64,000 bases of DNA from Kitasatospora sp. NBC_01246 (GTDB taxonomy: Bacteria > Actinomycetota > Actinomycetes > Streptomycetales > Streptomycetaceae): positions 3,906,001 to 3,970,000 of the forward strand of contig NZ_CP108484.1 of assembly GCF_036226505.1 (NCBI RefSeq), in the 5' to 3' direction. The notes below the pieces were generated by a model that saw only the letters and a program-made list of their open reading frames with translations, was not told the origin of the DNA and did no database searches. Made by a program: the position numbers and the translations under genes. Below are positions 17,837-28,812 of the stretch, one piece after another (position 1 is the stretch's first letter; every line of letters begins with the position of its first letter).

Positions 17837-19423
17837 GTGTCGATCGTCGAAGGGTCCGGGGCCGCTCAGGACGACGGCCCGGCCACCGGCCCCGGGGCGC
17901 CGCCGCCGGGCCCCGGCGGGTCGGTGCCGCGCCGCCGCGGGCGGCTGCTGCTGGCCGTCACGCTGGTCGCCGCGGCCGTCTCGGGGGCCGGGCTGGCCGC
18001 CTCACTGGTGATCAGGTCGCCCGCGCAGGCCGCCGCCGAGAGCGAGCCCCCGCCGCCCGACGTCCTGACGGCCGCCGTGGAGCAGCGCGTGCTGACCGAC
18101 TCGGTGGTGCTCCGCGGCCAGGTCGGCGCCGGCCAGACGGTCGAGGTGGCCCCGGCCGGGAGCGGCGGTCCGGCCGGCGCCAAGCCGGTGGTCACCAAGC
18201 TCCCGGTGCGGACCGGCGACCAGGTCGCGGCCGGGCAATCGGTGCTGGAGGTCTCGGGGCGGCCGGTGTTCGCCCTCCGCGGCGGCCTCCCGGTGTACCG
18301 GGACCTCCGGCCGGGCGCCACCGGGCAGGACGTCGAGCAGCTCCAACAGGCTCTGAAGGAGCTCGGGTTCGGCTCGGACGGCGACCCCGCGGGGCGCTAC
18401 GGCGCGGCCACCGGGGCGGCGGTGACGGCCTTCTACGCCGCCCGCGGCTACGACCCGCGGCCGGCCTCGCCGGACGGCGACGCCCAGGTGTCGGCCGCCC
18501 AGGACGCGGTGACGGGCGGCGAGCGGGCCCTGGCGGACGGCAGGGACGCGTTGAAGGCCGCGCAGAAGCGGCTCGACGACGCGCTGGCCGCCGAGCGGGC
18601 CCGGTCCGCCGCGCCGACGCCCGGCGCCCCGGCCGGCGAACCGGTCGGCGCCCCGGTAGGCGCCCCGGTGGGCGAGAGCCCGGTGGACGCGGCCCGCACC
18701 GCCGTCGAGACCGCCCGCAAACAGGTGACCCGGGCCGGCGAGGACCTCACCGGGCTCCGGAAGAAGGCCGCCGACGTCCGGGCCACCGTCGGCCCGATGG
18801 TCCCCGCCGCCGAACTGCTCTTCCTCACCGGCTTCCCGGCCCGGGTGGACGGCGTCGCCGGCCGGGTCGGCGGCGAGGTCACCGGCACCGTGCTGACCGT
18901 CTCGGCCGGGGCGCTGGTCGTGAAGGGCAGCCTGACCGCCCCCGACAAGGGTCTGGTCCGCCCGGGCCAGCAGGTGGAGATCCTCTCCGAGGTGACCGGC
19001 ACCACCGCGACCGCGACGGTGACCGCGGTGGCCGACACCCCAGGCGAGGGACCCCCGTCCGGCAGCGGCACCGGCACCGCGCCCGGCGGCGGCGCCCGGC
19101 AGCCCGGCACGGACCGGACCGGCTACCCGCTGGTGGTCGAACCGGACGCCCCGCTCGACCCGAGGCTGGCCGGCCAGGACGTCCGCCTCACCGTCCGGGC
19201 CGCCTCCTCGGCCGGTCCGGTGCTGGTCGTCCCGCTCTCCGCCGTCTCCGCGACGGCGGACGGCCGGACGGTGGTGACGGTGTACGAGGGCGGAGGGCGC
19301 CGACGGGTCGAGGTGACCCCGGGCATGGTCGGCGGCGGCAGCACCGAGGTCCGCCCGCTGGCCGGGGGCGCGCTCGGGCCTGGCGACCGGGTGATCGTCG
19401 GGGTCCGGGCGGGCACCCGGTGA
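17837..19423 (+). CDS. HlyD/MacA-like periplasmic adaptor with peptidoglycan-binding domain
   Basis: The 528-residue protein starts at GTG after GAGGGTGG. It has a short cytoplasmic Pro/Gly-rich head, one transmembrane segment (~37-62, LLLAVTLVAAAVSGAGLAASL), a lipoyl-like half motif (VLRGQVGAGQTVEV, LPVRTGDQVAAGQSVLEVSG), a PG_binding_1-like domain (RDLRPGATGQDVEQLQQALKELG), a coiled coil (~215-320) broken by a Pro/Gly insert, and a beta-barrel end. It overlaps the ATPase gene by 4 nt. With the next two genes it forms a MacA-MacB-like tripartite exporter; the substrate is unknown. Confidence 0.82.
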   Translation: MSIVEGSGAAQDDGPATGPGAPPPGPGGSVPRRRGRLLLAVTLVAAAVSGAGLAASLVIRSPAQAAAESEPPPPDVLTAAVEQRVLTDSVVLRGQVGAGQTVEVAPAGSGGPAGAKPVVTKLPVRTGDQVAAGQSVLEVSGRPVFALRGGLPVYRDLRPGATGQDVEQLQQALKELGFGSDGDPAGRYGAATGAAVTAFYAARGYDPRPASPDGDAQVSAAQDAVTGGERALADGRDALKAAQKRLDDALAAERARSAAPTPGAPAGEPVGAPVGAPVGESPVDAARTAVETARKQVTRAGEDLTGLRKKAADVRATVGPMVPAAELLFLTGFPARVDGVAGRVGGEVTGTVLTVSAGALVVKGSLTAPDKGLVRPGQQVEILSEVTGTTATATVTAVADTPGEGPPSGSGTGTAPGGGARQPGTDRTGYPLVVEPDAPLDPRLAGQDVRLTVRAASSAGPVLVVPLSAVSATADGRTVVTVYEGGGRRRVEVTPGMVGGGSTEVRPLAGGALGPGDRVIVGVRAGTR

Positions 19424-20115
19424 GCGCCCCGCTGGTCGAGTTCCGCCGGGTCGGCCTGACCTACCCCGGACCGCCGCCGGTCACCGCCCTGGCCCCCTGC
19501 GACCTGGCCGTCGACCCGGGCGACTACGTCACGGTGACCGGCCCGTCCGGCTCCGGCAAGTCCACCTTCCTCAACATCGCCGGCCTGCTGGACGCCCCCA
19601 CCACCGGCCGGTACCTGCTGGACGGCGTCGACACCGGCCGGCTCGCCGACGGCGACCGCACCGCCCTGCGCGGGCGCCGGATCGGCTTCGTCTTCCAGTC
19701 CTTCCACCTGCTCCCGCACCGCAGCGCGGCGGAGAACGTCGCGCTCGCCCTGCTGTACACCGCCGCCCGGGGCCGCCGGGCGGCGGCCGAGCGGCGCGAG
19801 CGGGCCCGCGAGGCGCTGGTCCGGGTGGGCCTCGGCCACCGGGCGGACGCCCTGCCGTCCCGGCTCTCCGGCGGCGAGCGCCAGCGGGTCGCGATCGCCC
19901 GCGCGCTGGTCGGCCGGCCGGCGCTGCTGCTCTGCGACGAGCCGACCGGCAACCTGGACACCGCCACCGCCCGGTCCGTCCTGGCCCTGCTGGACGACCT
20001 GCACGCGCAGGGCCTGACCCTCCTGCTGATCACCCACGACCCGCAGGTGGCCGCCCGCGGCCGGCGGACGGTGGCGATCCGCGACGGGGTGCTGCGGGAG
20101 GTGGGCGCCGGATGA
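19420..20115 (+). CDS. ABC transporter ATPase (MacB/LolD type)
   Basis: GTG 19420 overlaps the previous stop (GTGA). The 231-residue subunit has Walker A GPSGSGKST, the Q-loop FVFQSFHLLPHRSAAENV, signature LSGGERQRVAIARAL, Walker B LLLCDEPTGNLD and the H-loop ITHD. It is a stand-alone nucleotide-binding protein of the family that pairs with FtsX-like permeases, as the next gene encodes. Confidence 0.93.
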   Translation: MSAPLVEFRRVGLTYPGPPPVTALAPCDLAVDPGDYVTVTGPSGSGKSTFLNIAGLLDAPTTGRYLLDGVDTGRLADGDRTALRGRRIGFVFQSFHLLPHRSAAENVALALLYTAARGRRAAAERRERAREALVRVGLGHRADALPSRLSGGERQRVAIARALVGRPALLLCDEPTGNLDTATARSVLALLDDLHAQGLTLLLITHDPQVAARGRRTVAIRDGVLREVGAG

Positions 20116-21347
20116 GGCGGCGCGGCCGCCCCCGCCCCGTCGAGCCCACCCGGCTGCTTCCGCGGGACCTGCTCGCCGAGGCCCTCGCCGGCGTGCTCCA
20201 GCGGCCCGCCCGCTCGGCGCTGACCGCGCTCGGCACCGTCCTCGGGGTCGGCGCCTTCGTCGCCGTGCTCGGGCTGACGGCCACCGCCTCGGCCCGGATC
20301 GACTCCCGTTTCAGCGTGCTCACCGCGACCGAGGTGAGCGTCGAGGACACCGGCGGCCCGCGACCGGACCTCACTCCGCTCTCCTTCCCCGCCGACGCCG
20401 ACGCCCGGATCCAGCGGCTGAACGGGGTCGAGGCGGCCGGCGTCTACTGGCCGGTCCAGCTGCCCGCCGGGTCGGTCCGGGCCGCGCCGGTGGGCCGGCC
20501 CTCCGGCGGCGAGCAGGCGACCGTGGTCGCGGCCTCGGCCGGCGTCCTCACGGCGGCCGAGCCGCACCTGGCCCAGGGCCGGACCTTCGACGCCTGGCAC
20601 GACACCACCGGGCGGCAGGTGGCGGTGCTCGGCTCCGCCCTGGCCGCCCGGCTCGGGATCGGCACGCTCGACACCCAGCCCGCGGTGTTCCTGGCCGGCC
20701 GGCCGTTCACCGTCATCGGCATCGTCGACGACGTCCGGCGCCGGCCCGAGCTGCTGCTCTCGGTGGTCGTGCCGCGCGGGGCCGCCGCCCGGCTCTGGGG
20801 CGGCCCCACCGGGGACCGCGCGAAGATGCTCGTCGCCACCAGGATCGGCGCCGCCCGGCAGATCGCCGACGAGGCCGCGCTGGCGCTGGACCCGGCCCAC
20901 CCGGAGAACTTCGCCGTGACGCCGCCCCCGGACCCGCGCACCCTGCGCTCGGGCGTCACCTCCGACCTCGACCGGCTCTTCCTGCTGCTCGCCGGGATCT
21001 GCCTGGTGATCGGGGCCGTCGGGATCGCCAACACCACCCTGGTCGCGGTGCTGGAGCGGACCGGTGAGATCGGGCTGCGCCGCGCGCTGGGCGCCCGCGG
21101 CCGGCACATCACCGGCCAGTTCCTCTGCGAGTCCGGCTCGCTGGGGCTGCTGGGCGGCCTGGTCGGCAGCTCGCTGGGGGTGCTGACGGTGCTCGGCGTG
21201 GCGCTGGCCCGGGACTGGACCCCGGTGGTGTCCCCGGCGACGGTGGCCGCCGCCCCGGTCGCCGGGCTGGCCACCGGGCTGCTGGCCGGTGCCTACCCGG
21301 CCTGGCGCGCGGCCCGGATCCAGCCCGCCGAGGCCCTGCGGCGCTGA
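20112..21347 (+). CDS. ABC transporter permease (FtsX/MacB type)
   Basis: The ATG overlaps the ATPase stop by 4 nt. The 411-residue protein has the MacB layout: one membrane segment near residues 40-60 (SALTALGTVLGVGAFVAVLGL), a large extracytoplasmic domain (~65-285), then three membrane segments (LFLLLAGICLVIGAVGIANTTL; GLLGGLVGSSLGVLTVLGVAL; AAPVAGLATGLLAGAYPAW). ERTGEIGLRRALGARGRHI and the RIQPAEALRR end are typical. It completes the efflux operon begun at 17837. Confidence 0.92.
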   Translation: MRRRGRPRPVEPTRLLPRDLLAEALAGVLQRPARSALTALGTVLGVGAFVAVLGLTATASARIDSRFSVLTATEVSVEDTGGPRPDLTPLSFPADADARIQRLNGVEAAGVYWPVQLPAGSVRAAPVGRPSGGEQATVVAASAGVLTAAEPHLAQGRTFDAWHDTTGRQVAVLGSALAARLGIGTLDTQPAVFLAGRPFTVIGIVDDVRRRPELLLSVVVPRGAAARLWGGPTGDRAKMLVATRIGAARQIADEAALALDPAHPENFAVTPPPDPRTLRSGVTSDLDRLFLLLAGICLVIGAVGIANTTLVAVLERTGEIGLRRALGARGRHITGQFLCESGSLGLLGGLVGSSLGVLTVLGVALARDWTPVVSPATVAAAPVAGLATGLLAGAYPAWRAARIQPAEALRR

Positions 21348-21434
21348 ACGGGCGGTCGTTCGTCCACCGGACATTCACCGGGCCAAACGTGGGGGATCGG
21401 CGCGACGTTACCGACAAATCGGATATTCCTCACG

Positions 21435-21440
21435 TAGTGT
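21435..21440 (+). promoter_or_regulatory. -10 hexamer TAGTGT, leaderless start
   Basis: TAGTGT, six bases, then ATG 21447. The flanking sequence is locally AT-richer than its surroundings. Confidence 0.55.
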
Positions 21441-21446
21441 CAGTCC

Positions 21447-22199
21447 ATGCCTACGCCACACGGATCGCGCGGCGGCATGGCCTTCAGCGCCGACGAAGTC
21501 CGCGTGCTGCGCCGCGCCCTCGCCCAAGCCCTGCACCCCGCCGTCCCCGTCCACTTCCAGGCCTCCGACCGGCTGCCGTTCGCCGGCGCGGGCGCCGAGC
21601 TGTGGGCGGAGGACGTCCAGGACGCCCTGCGCCTGACCGAGGCGATCGACGAAGCCGTCCAGGAGGGCGGCCGGCTGCGCGCCTTCCTGCTCGCCGACCT
21701 CGGCCGCTACCGGGCGGCGCTGCCCGGCAGCGCCGCCGGCTACCTGGAACGCCTGGAGGAGGCGGTGGCCGACGGCTACCTCCCCGCGCCCGAGGACCTC
21801 ACCGCGCTGCGCGGGCTGACCCGTCAGCCGTGCGGCCAGACCGAGCGGACCCGCCGCTCGCGGCTGGCCGGGCGCTGCCACGCACTGGCCGAGGCGGCCG
21901 TCCGCGAGCGGCTCGCCCTCACCACCGGCCAGCGCCACCTCGTCGCCGTACCGAGCCCCGCCGCCGTCGCCGTACCGAGCCCCGCCGCACCCCCGAGCAG
22001 TCTCCCCACCCCTGTTGGAGGACGGATCCCGATGAGCAGCACCGAGCCCGGCGCAGAGCAGCCCGACGCCCCCCAGCCCCGTCCGCACCGGATGCCGACC
22101 CCCGCCGAGCTCTTCGGCCGTCGCCCCCGGCCGCCGGCCCGGCCCGCCCCGCCCGCCACTCCCGACGAGGAGCTGGAGCTGGCCACCGGCACCGGCTGA
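21447..22199 (+). CDS. Conserved hypothetical protein
   Basis: The 250-residue protein has a helical N-terminal ~170 residues (FSADEVRVLRRALAQALH, LRLTEAIDEAVQEGGRLRAFLLADL, GYLERLEEAVADGYLP) and a Pro-rich C-terminus with an imperfect AVAVPSPAA duplication and a basic motif RMPTPAELFGRRPRPP. No signal peptide or membrane segment. The start is the first ATG, with a -10 box 6 nt upstream; ATG 21477 (MAFSADEV) is an alternative. I do not recognise the family. It precedes lysS on the same strand but lysS has its own promoter. Confidence 0.7.
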   Translation: MPTPHGSRGGMAFSADEVRVLRRALAQALHPAVPVHFQASDRLPFAGAGAELWAEDVQDALRLTEAIDEAVQEGGRLRAFLLADLGRYRAALPGSAAGYLERLEEAVADGYLPAPEDLTALRGLTRQPCGQTERTRRSRLAGRCHALAEAAVRERLALTTGQRHLVAVPSPAAVAVPSPAAPPSSLPTPVGGRIPMSSTEPGAEQPDAPQPRPHRMPTPAELFGRRPRPPARPAPPATPDEELELATGTG

Positions 22200-22310
22200 C
22201 CGCCCCGCCCCTGGAGGGGGAGACCGCACCGGCGGTCTCCCCCTCCGGCGTGCGGTCGACGCCGCGAGCGGCACGGCCAACCCGTGGCGGAGCGGCGGGC
22301 CGGGGCTGGC

Positions 22311-22316
22311 TACCCT
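22311..22316 (+). promoter_or_regulatory. -10 hexamer TACCCT, leaderless lysS
   Basis: TACCCT, six bases, then the GTG of lysS at 22323, with no ribosome site between. Confidence 0.55.
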
Positions 22317-22322
22317 GGTGGG

Positions 22323-23885
22323 GTGAGCGATCAGAGCCCCATCCCCGCGACCGACGACCTCCCCGAGCAGATGCGCGTCCGGCGCGAGAAGCTGGACCGG
22401 CTCCGGGCGGCCGGCGTCGACCCGTACCCGGTCGGCTTCCCCCGGACCAGCACCATCGCCGACCTCCGGGCCAAGCACCCGGACCTGGCGCCGGACACGG
22501 CGACCGGCGAGCGGGTCGGCATCACCGGCCGGGTGATCCTCTCCCGCACCGGCGGCAAGCTCTGCTTCGCCACCCTGCGCGACGGCAGCGGCGACCTCCA
22601 GGTGATGTTCTCCCTGGACAAGCTCGGCGAGGAGCGGCTGGCGGCCTGGAAGTCCGACATCGACCTCGGCGACCAGGTCGGCGTCGAGGGCGAGGTGATC
22701 ACCTCCCGCCGCGGCGAGCTGTCGGTCATGGTGGACGCCTGGGCGCTCACCGCCAAGTGCCTGCGCCCGCTGCCGGACAAGCACAAGGGCCTGACCGACC
22801 CGGAGGCCCGGGTCCGCCAGCGGTACGTCGACCTGATCGTCAACCCCGAGGCCCGCGAGATCCTGCACCTGCGCAGCAAGGTGGTCCGCTCGATCCGCCG
22901 CACCTACGAGGAGCGCGGCTACATCGAGGTCGAGACCCCGATGCTGCAGCCGGTGCACGGCGGCGCCAACGCGCGTCCGTTCAAGACCCACATCAACGCG
23001 TACGACATCGACCTGTTCATGCGCATCGCCCCCGAGCTGTACCTCAAGCGGCTGGTGGTCGGCGGCGCGGAGAAGGTCTTCGAGATCAACCGCAACTTCC
23101 GCAACGAGGGCGCGGACTCCACCCACAACCCGGAGTTCACCTCGCTGGAGTCCTACGAGGCCTACGGCGACTACGACACCCAGGCCGAGCTGATCCGGGC
23201 GACGATCATCAACGCCGCCCGGGACGCGCTGGGCACCACGGTGATCCGCGGCCTCGACCCGCACGGCGTGGAGCACGAGATCGACCTGGCCGAGCCGTGG
23301 GCGGAGGTCAGCGTGTACCCCGGCATCTCGGCGCACCTGGGCACCGAGGTGACCCCGGAGACCGGCGTCGAGGAGCTGCGCGAGCTGGCCGCCGCGCACG
23401 GCATCCCGTTCGAGAAGGACTGGGGCCACGGCCAGATCGTGCTGGAGATGGTCGAGCGCCTGCTGGAGGAGAACGCCGTCGCGCCGACCTTCATCAAGGA
23501 CTACCCGACCGAGGTCTCGCCGCTGACCCGCCAGCACCGCTCGGTCGCGGGCGTGGCCGAGAAGTGGGACCTGGTGATCTTCGGCACCGAGATCGGCACC
23601 GCCTACTCCGAGCTGGTCGACCCGGTCGAGCAGCGCGCCCGGCTGACCGCGCAGTCCCTGCTGGCGGCCGGCGGCGACGTCGAGGCGATGCAGGTCGACG
23701 AGGACTTCCTGCGGGCCCTGGAGTACGCGATGCCGCCCACCGGCGGCCTCGGCCTCGGGGTGGACCGCCTGATCATGCTGCTCACCGGCAAGAACATCCG
23801 GGAGACCGTGCTCTTCCCGCTCGTGAAGCCGGAGCCCAAGGCGTCCGCCGCCACCGCGGCGGCGGACAGGACCGAGGAGGAGTGA
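22323..23885 (+). CDS. lysS: Lysine--tRNA ligase, class II
   Basis: I start at GTG 22323, 6 nt after a TACCCT box; the frame is open further upstream but without support. The 520-residue enzyme has the OB-fold anticodon domain (GITGRVILSRTGGKLCFATLRDG), motif 1 (IRRTYEERGYIEVETPML), motif 2 (FEINRNFRNEGADSTHNPEFT) and motif 3 (GGLGLGVDRLIMLLTG), plus the LysS-type HGGANARPFKTHINA. It charges tRNA-Lys. The reading ends in GAGGAGGAG, which is also the ribosome site for the next gene. Confidence 0.96.
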   Translation: MSDQSPIPATDDLPEQMRVRREKLDRLRAAGVDPYPVGFPRTSTIADLRAKHPDLAPDTATGERVGITGRVILSRTGGKLCFATLRDGSGDLQVMFSLDKLGEERLAAWKSDIDLGDQVGVEGEVITSRRGELSVMVDAWALTAKCLRPLPDKHKGLTDPEARVRQRYVDLIVNPEAREILHLRSKVVRSIRRTYEERGYIEVETPMLQPVHGGANARPFKTHINAYDIDLFMRIAPELYLKRLVVGGAEKVFEINRNFRNEGADSTHNPEFTSLESYEAYGDYDTQAELIRATIINAARDALGTTVIRGLDPHGVEHEIDLAEPWAEVSVYPGISAHLGTEVTPETGVEELRELAAAHGIPFEKDWGHGQIVLEMVERLLEENAVAPTFIKDYPTEVSPLTRQHRSVAGVAEKWDLVIFGTEIGTAYSELVDPVEQRARLTAQSLLAAGGDVEAMQVDEDFLRALEYAMPPTGGLGLGVDRLIMLLTGKNIRETVLFPLVKPEPKASAATAAADRTEEE

Positions 23886-23889
23886 CCTG

Positions 23890-24012
23890 ATGGACTACGT
23901 CAGCGCGATCGTCCCGCCGCTGGTCATGGCGATCGGCTTCGGCTTCCTGGTGCGGGCCATCATCCGCAGCCAGGGCGGGGCCCAGAAGGCCAAGGAGGAC
24001 GCGGTCGACTGA
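23890..24012 (+). CDS. Small single-pass membrane protein (40 aa)
   Basis: ATG 23890 lies 4 nt after the lysS stop, and its GAGGAGGAG ribosome site is formed by the lysS 3' end. The 40-residue product starts MDYVSAIVPPLVMAIGFGFL, continues with a membrane helix up to residue ~25 and ends in a charged cytoplasmic tail rich in Lys, Glu and Asp. It is below common gene-length cut-offs. The tight coupling to lysS, followed by a strong terminator at 24034-24076, supports it as a real gene. Function unknown. Confidence 0.7.
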   Translation: MDYVSAIVPPLVMAIGFGFLVRAIIRSQGGAQKAKEDAVD

Positions 24013-24033
24013 CCCCGTCCCCGCCCGCGAGCA

Positions 24034-24076
24034 CCGGCGCGCCGCCATTCCCGATTCCGGGGTGGCGGCGCGCCGG
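24034..24076 (+). terminator. Terminator hairpin after the lysS operon
   Basis: Perfect 14-bp stem: arm CCGGCGCGCCGCCA (24034-24047) pairs with 24063-24076, with a 15-nt loop. There is no T-run. Confidence 0.75.
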
Positions 24077-24113
24077 TTTGCCGCACTTCACAAGATTTGC
24101 CCCATTCACTCCC

Positions 24114-24119
24114 TATCCT
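24114..24119 (+). promoter_or_regulatory. -10 hexamer TATCCT before the BlaI-type gene
   Basis: TATCCT precedes ATG 24129 by 9 nt, so the leader should be about 2-3 nt. The preceding 30 bp are AT-richer than the surroundings. Confidence 0.45.
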
Positions 24120-24128
24120 GGCCGCACT

Positions 24129-24566
24129 ATGGTCCGGCAACTCGGCGAACTTGAGAACGCCATCATGACCCGGGTGTGGCGGTGGAACCGACCGGTCACG
24201 GTTCGCGAGGTTCTGCTGGATCTGCGGTCGGAACGGGAAATCGCGTACACCACCGTGATGACCGTCCTGGACAAGCTCCACAGAAAGGGCTGGCTGCGCC
24301 GGGACCGCGCCGGGCGGGCCTATCGATATGAACCGGTCTCGTCCCGCGAGGCGTACACGGCGGCTCTGATGAACGACGCCTGGGCCACCAGCGACAATCC
24401 CGCGGCCGCCCTGGTGCACTTCTTCGGCCTCATGTCGCCCGAGCAACGGGAGGCGCTGCGCGACGCGTTGCGGGTGGCCGCTCTGTTCCCGACCGATCCG
24501 GCCGGGCCGGATTCCGCGGAGTCCGGACCGGATACCGGGGGGACCGGACCGGCGCCGGCACGATAA
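24129..24566 (+). CDS. BlaI/MecI/CopY-family transcriptional regulator
   Basis: The 145-residue protein has the winged-helix order of penicillinase repressors: LGELENAIMTRVWRW, VTVREVLLDLRSEREIAYTTVMTVLDKL, RKGWLRRDRAGRAYRYEPV. The C-terminal region (AAALVHFFGLMSPEQREALRDAL) matches the dimerisation helices, followed by a Pro/Gly-rich tail of about 25 residues. No BlaR-type sensor protease is adjacent, so the inducer route is unclear. Its stop codon overlaps the -10 box of the next gene. Confidence 0.9.
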   Translation: MVRQLGELENAIMTRVWRWNRPVTVREVLLDLRSEREIAYTTVMTVLDKLHRKGWLRRDRAGRAYRYEPVSSREAYTAALMNDAWATSDNPAAALVHFFGLMSPEQREALRDALRVAALFPTDPAGPDSAESGPDTGGTGPAPAR

Positions 24567-24569
24567 CGT
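24564..24569 (+). promoter_or_regulatory. -10 hexamer TAACGT, overlaps BlaI stop codon
   Basis: TAACGT includes the TAA stop of the previous gene; six bases later comes ATG 24576. The acetyltransferase is therefore probably expressed from its own leaderless promoter. Confidence 0.5.
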
Positions 24570-24575
24570 CCCGCC

Positions 24576-25112
24576 ATGGAGGTCACCATCCGCCGGGCGC
24601 GGACCACGGACGTGCGGGCAGTGCGCGGGCTCATCGACGCCTACTCCCGTGACGGCATTCTGCTCGACAAGCCCACCGTCACCCTGTTCGAATCCGTGCA
24701 GGAGTTCTGGGTCGCCGAACGCGACGACACCGGGGCGGTCGTGGCCTGCGGCGCGCTGCACGTCATGTGGGAGGACCTCGCCGAGGTGCGCACCCTCGCG
24801 GTCGATCCGTCCTGCCGCGGCCACGGGGTCGGCCACCTGCTGCTGGAGAAGCTGCTGCAGACCGCGCGGTGGCTCGGCGTCCGTCGGATTTTCTGCTTGA
24901 CGTTCGAGGTGCCCTTCTTCGCGAAACACGGTTTCGTCGAGATCGGCGAGGTCCAGGAAACCGATGATGGTACGACAGACCCGGCGGCGATCGCTACGGA
25001 TGTCTATGAAGAACTTCTCCGCTCGTACGATGAAGGTGTCGCCGAGTTCCTCGACCTGGAGCGGGTGAAGCCCAACACACTGGGCAACTCGCGCATGCTG
25101 CTGCACCTGTGA
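24576..25112 (+). CDS. GNAT amino-acid N-acetyltransferase, short ArgA type
   Basis: The 178-residue GNAT protein resembles the short actinobacterial N-acetylglutamate synthases (IRRARTTDVRAVRGLIDAY, GILLDKP, VQEFWVAE). The acetyl-CoA loop is RTLAVDPSCRGHGVGHLLLEKLL, followed by FCLTFEVPFFAKHGFVEIG. Such enzymes acetylate glutamate at the start of arginine synthesis. The C-terminal ~45 residues (YEELLRSYDEGVAEFLDLERVKPNTLGNSRMLLHL in part) extend past the GNAT core. No other arg gene is near. Assignment to NAG synthase is by family resemblance. Confidence 0.8.
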   Translation: MEVTIRRARTTDVRAVRGLIDAYSRDGILLDKPTVTLFESVQEFWVAERDDTGAVVACGALHVMWEDLAEVRTLAVDPSCRGHGVGHLLLEKLLQTARWLGVRRIFCLTFEVPFFAKHGFVEIGEVQETDDGTTDPAAIATDVYEELLRSYDEGVAEFLDLERVKPNTLGNSRMLLHL

Positions 25113-25204
25113 GCGGCTCCCGACCCGGGCAGGGGTTTGTGTTTTCCGGAGAAAGGCGCTTTCCTTTCCTTAGGCAATGGGTCGTTTAGCGGAAAGGGAA
25201 GCCC

Positions 25205-25555
25205 GTGGCACAGAGGGTGCAGGTCATTCTTGAAGACGATCTCGACGGCGGTTCGGCGGACGAGACGGTGACGTTCGCGCTCGACGGCGTTGCCTACGAG
25301 ATCGATCTGAAGAGCGCCAACGCGGACAAGCTGCGCGGTCTGCTGGCGCCGTACGTGGAGAAGGGCCGCAAGCAGAGCGGCCGGCTCGCCGGCGCCCGGC
25401 GCCCGGGCCGCGGCGCGGCTCCGCGCCCGTCCGGCAGCGCGCCGGACACCGCGAAGGTCCGCGCGTGGGCCAAGGAGCAGGGCCTGGAGGTCAACGACCG
25501 CGGCCGGGTGCCGAGCACCGTCCGCGAGGCCTACGACAAGGCCAACGCGGCCTGA
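25205..25555 (+). CDS. lsr2: Lsr2 nucleoid-associated protein
   Basis: The 116-residue product has the Lsr2 dimerisation region (MAQRVQVILEDDLDGG, VTFALDGVAYEIDL) and the C-terminal DNA-binding domain (VRAWAKEQGLEVNDRGRVPSTVREAY), with the minor-groove RGR at 99-101. The linker (~55-80) is basic and Pro/Gly-rich. Lsr2 is an H-NS-like silencer of AT-rich DNA. GTG 25205 follows AAGGGAAG. The 90-bp upstream region is AT-rich and contains the small dyad GAAAG-GCG-CTTTC at 25151-25163, a possible autoregulatory site. Confidence 0.95.
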   Translation: MAQRVQVILEDDLDGGSADETVTFALDGVAYEIDLKSANADKLRGLLAPYVEKGRKQSGRLAGARRPGRGAAPRPSGSAPDTAKVRAWAKEQGLEVNDRGRVPSTVREAYDKANAA

Positions 25556-25629
25556 TCCCGGCAACGCCGGACCGCCGGAGCGGATGCGGGGCCCCGGTGG
25601 TCGCCGGAGGCGCACCTGGCACATGCGCG

Positions 25630-25656
25630 GGGCGCGGAGGAACCTTCTCCGCGCCC
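25630..25656. terminator. Hairpin after lsr2
   Basis: Perfect 10-bp stem, GGGCGCGGAG (25630-25639) with CTCCGCGCCC (25647-25656), 7-nt loop, 75 nt beyond the lsr2 stop. The remaining interval to clpC (25657-26264) holds no gene I can support. Confidence 0.65.
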
Positions 25657-26045
25657 TGCGGCGCGTGCCCGCCCGGCCCGCCCGGCCGTTCCGGGCCGTC
25701 CGCCCGGCTCCGCGGGCACGCCGGCGGACCGGGGCACGGGCGCCCCTTCGGGCACCCGCCCGGGCAGCACCGGATCGGGCGGCGGAACAATCACGAGCTG
25801 TGCAACGCTGTAGGGGCGAAGCGGTAACGCCGACACCACCGGGATGGCCTACCGACCCCGAGGGCCGGAGCTGACCCACCGTCACCGCCGGCCGACTTCT
25901 CGCCAGGCGAACACCGCCACCGCGGAAACTGCGCGAGAACCATCCCGATACCGGGTATGAATGCAGGTGGACGGCGCCCCGCGCACCGTCCGGGGCAGTA
26001 CGTGCGACCCGCCGGAGACCCTCCGGATCCGCCGGGGCCGGTGTT

Positions 26046-26061
26046 GTTCGCCGATGGCGTA
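26046..26061. promoter_or_regulatory. Imperfect CGCC-GAT-GGCG palindrome upstream of clpC
   Basis: GTTCGCCGATGGCGTA contains the dyad CGCC-GAT-GGCG and resembles, imperfectly, the GTTCGC-type sites of ClgR, known to activate clp genes in streptomycetes. A weaker relative is at 25897-25912. Tentative. Confidence 0.3.
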
Positions 26062-26197
26062 GCGGTATCTGGTGCATCCGGCCCACCTGTGGGAACACCG
26101 TCTCCCAGCATCAGGTTGGGATTGGTGTCGGCTGGTCGCGCAGCATCTCGCTCCCGTACCGGGGAGTGAATCCGTGGGCCGCGCCGCTGAGCGGGAC

Positions 26198-26203
26198 TAG
26201 CAT
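26198..26203 (+). promoter_or_regulatory. Candidate clpC -10 box TAGCAT
   Basis: TAGCAT lies 62 nt before the clpC ATG. No convincing -35 hexamer is present at 17-18 bp, as would fit an activator-dependent promoter. Confidence 0.35.
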
Positions 26204-26264
26204 GCGGAAGGACAGGGCGGGGACCGACCCCGAACTGCCCGACCGCTCTGAGGAGCGATAAACG

Positions 26265-28784
<2,520 letters not shown>

Positions 28785-28812
28785 TAACAGTTAACAGATA
28801 ACAGCACACCGT

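Noticed and set aside
25957..26169. 70-codon plus-strand frame before clpC
   Set aside because: No ribosome site, no recognisable product, and it overlaps the regulatory dyads; probably chance.
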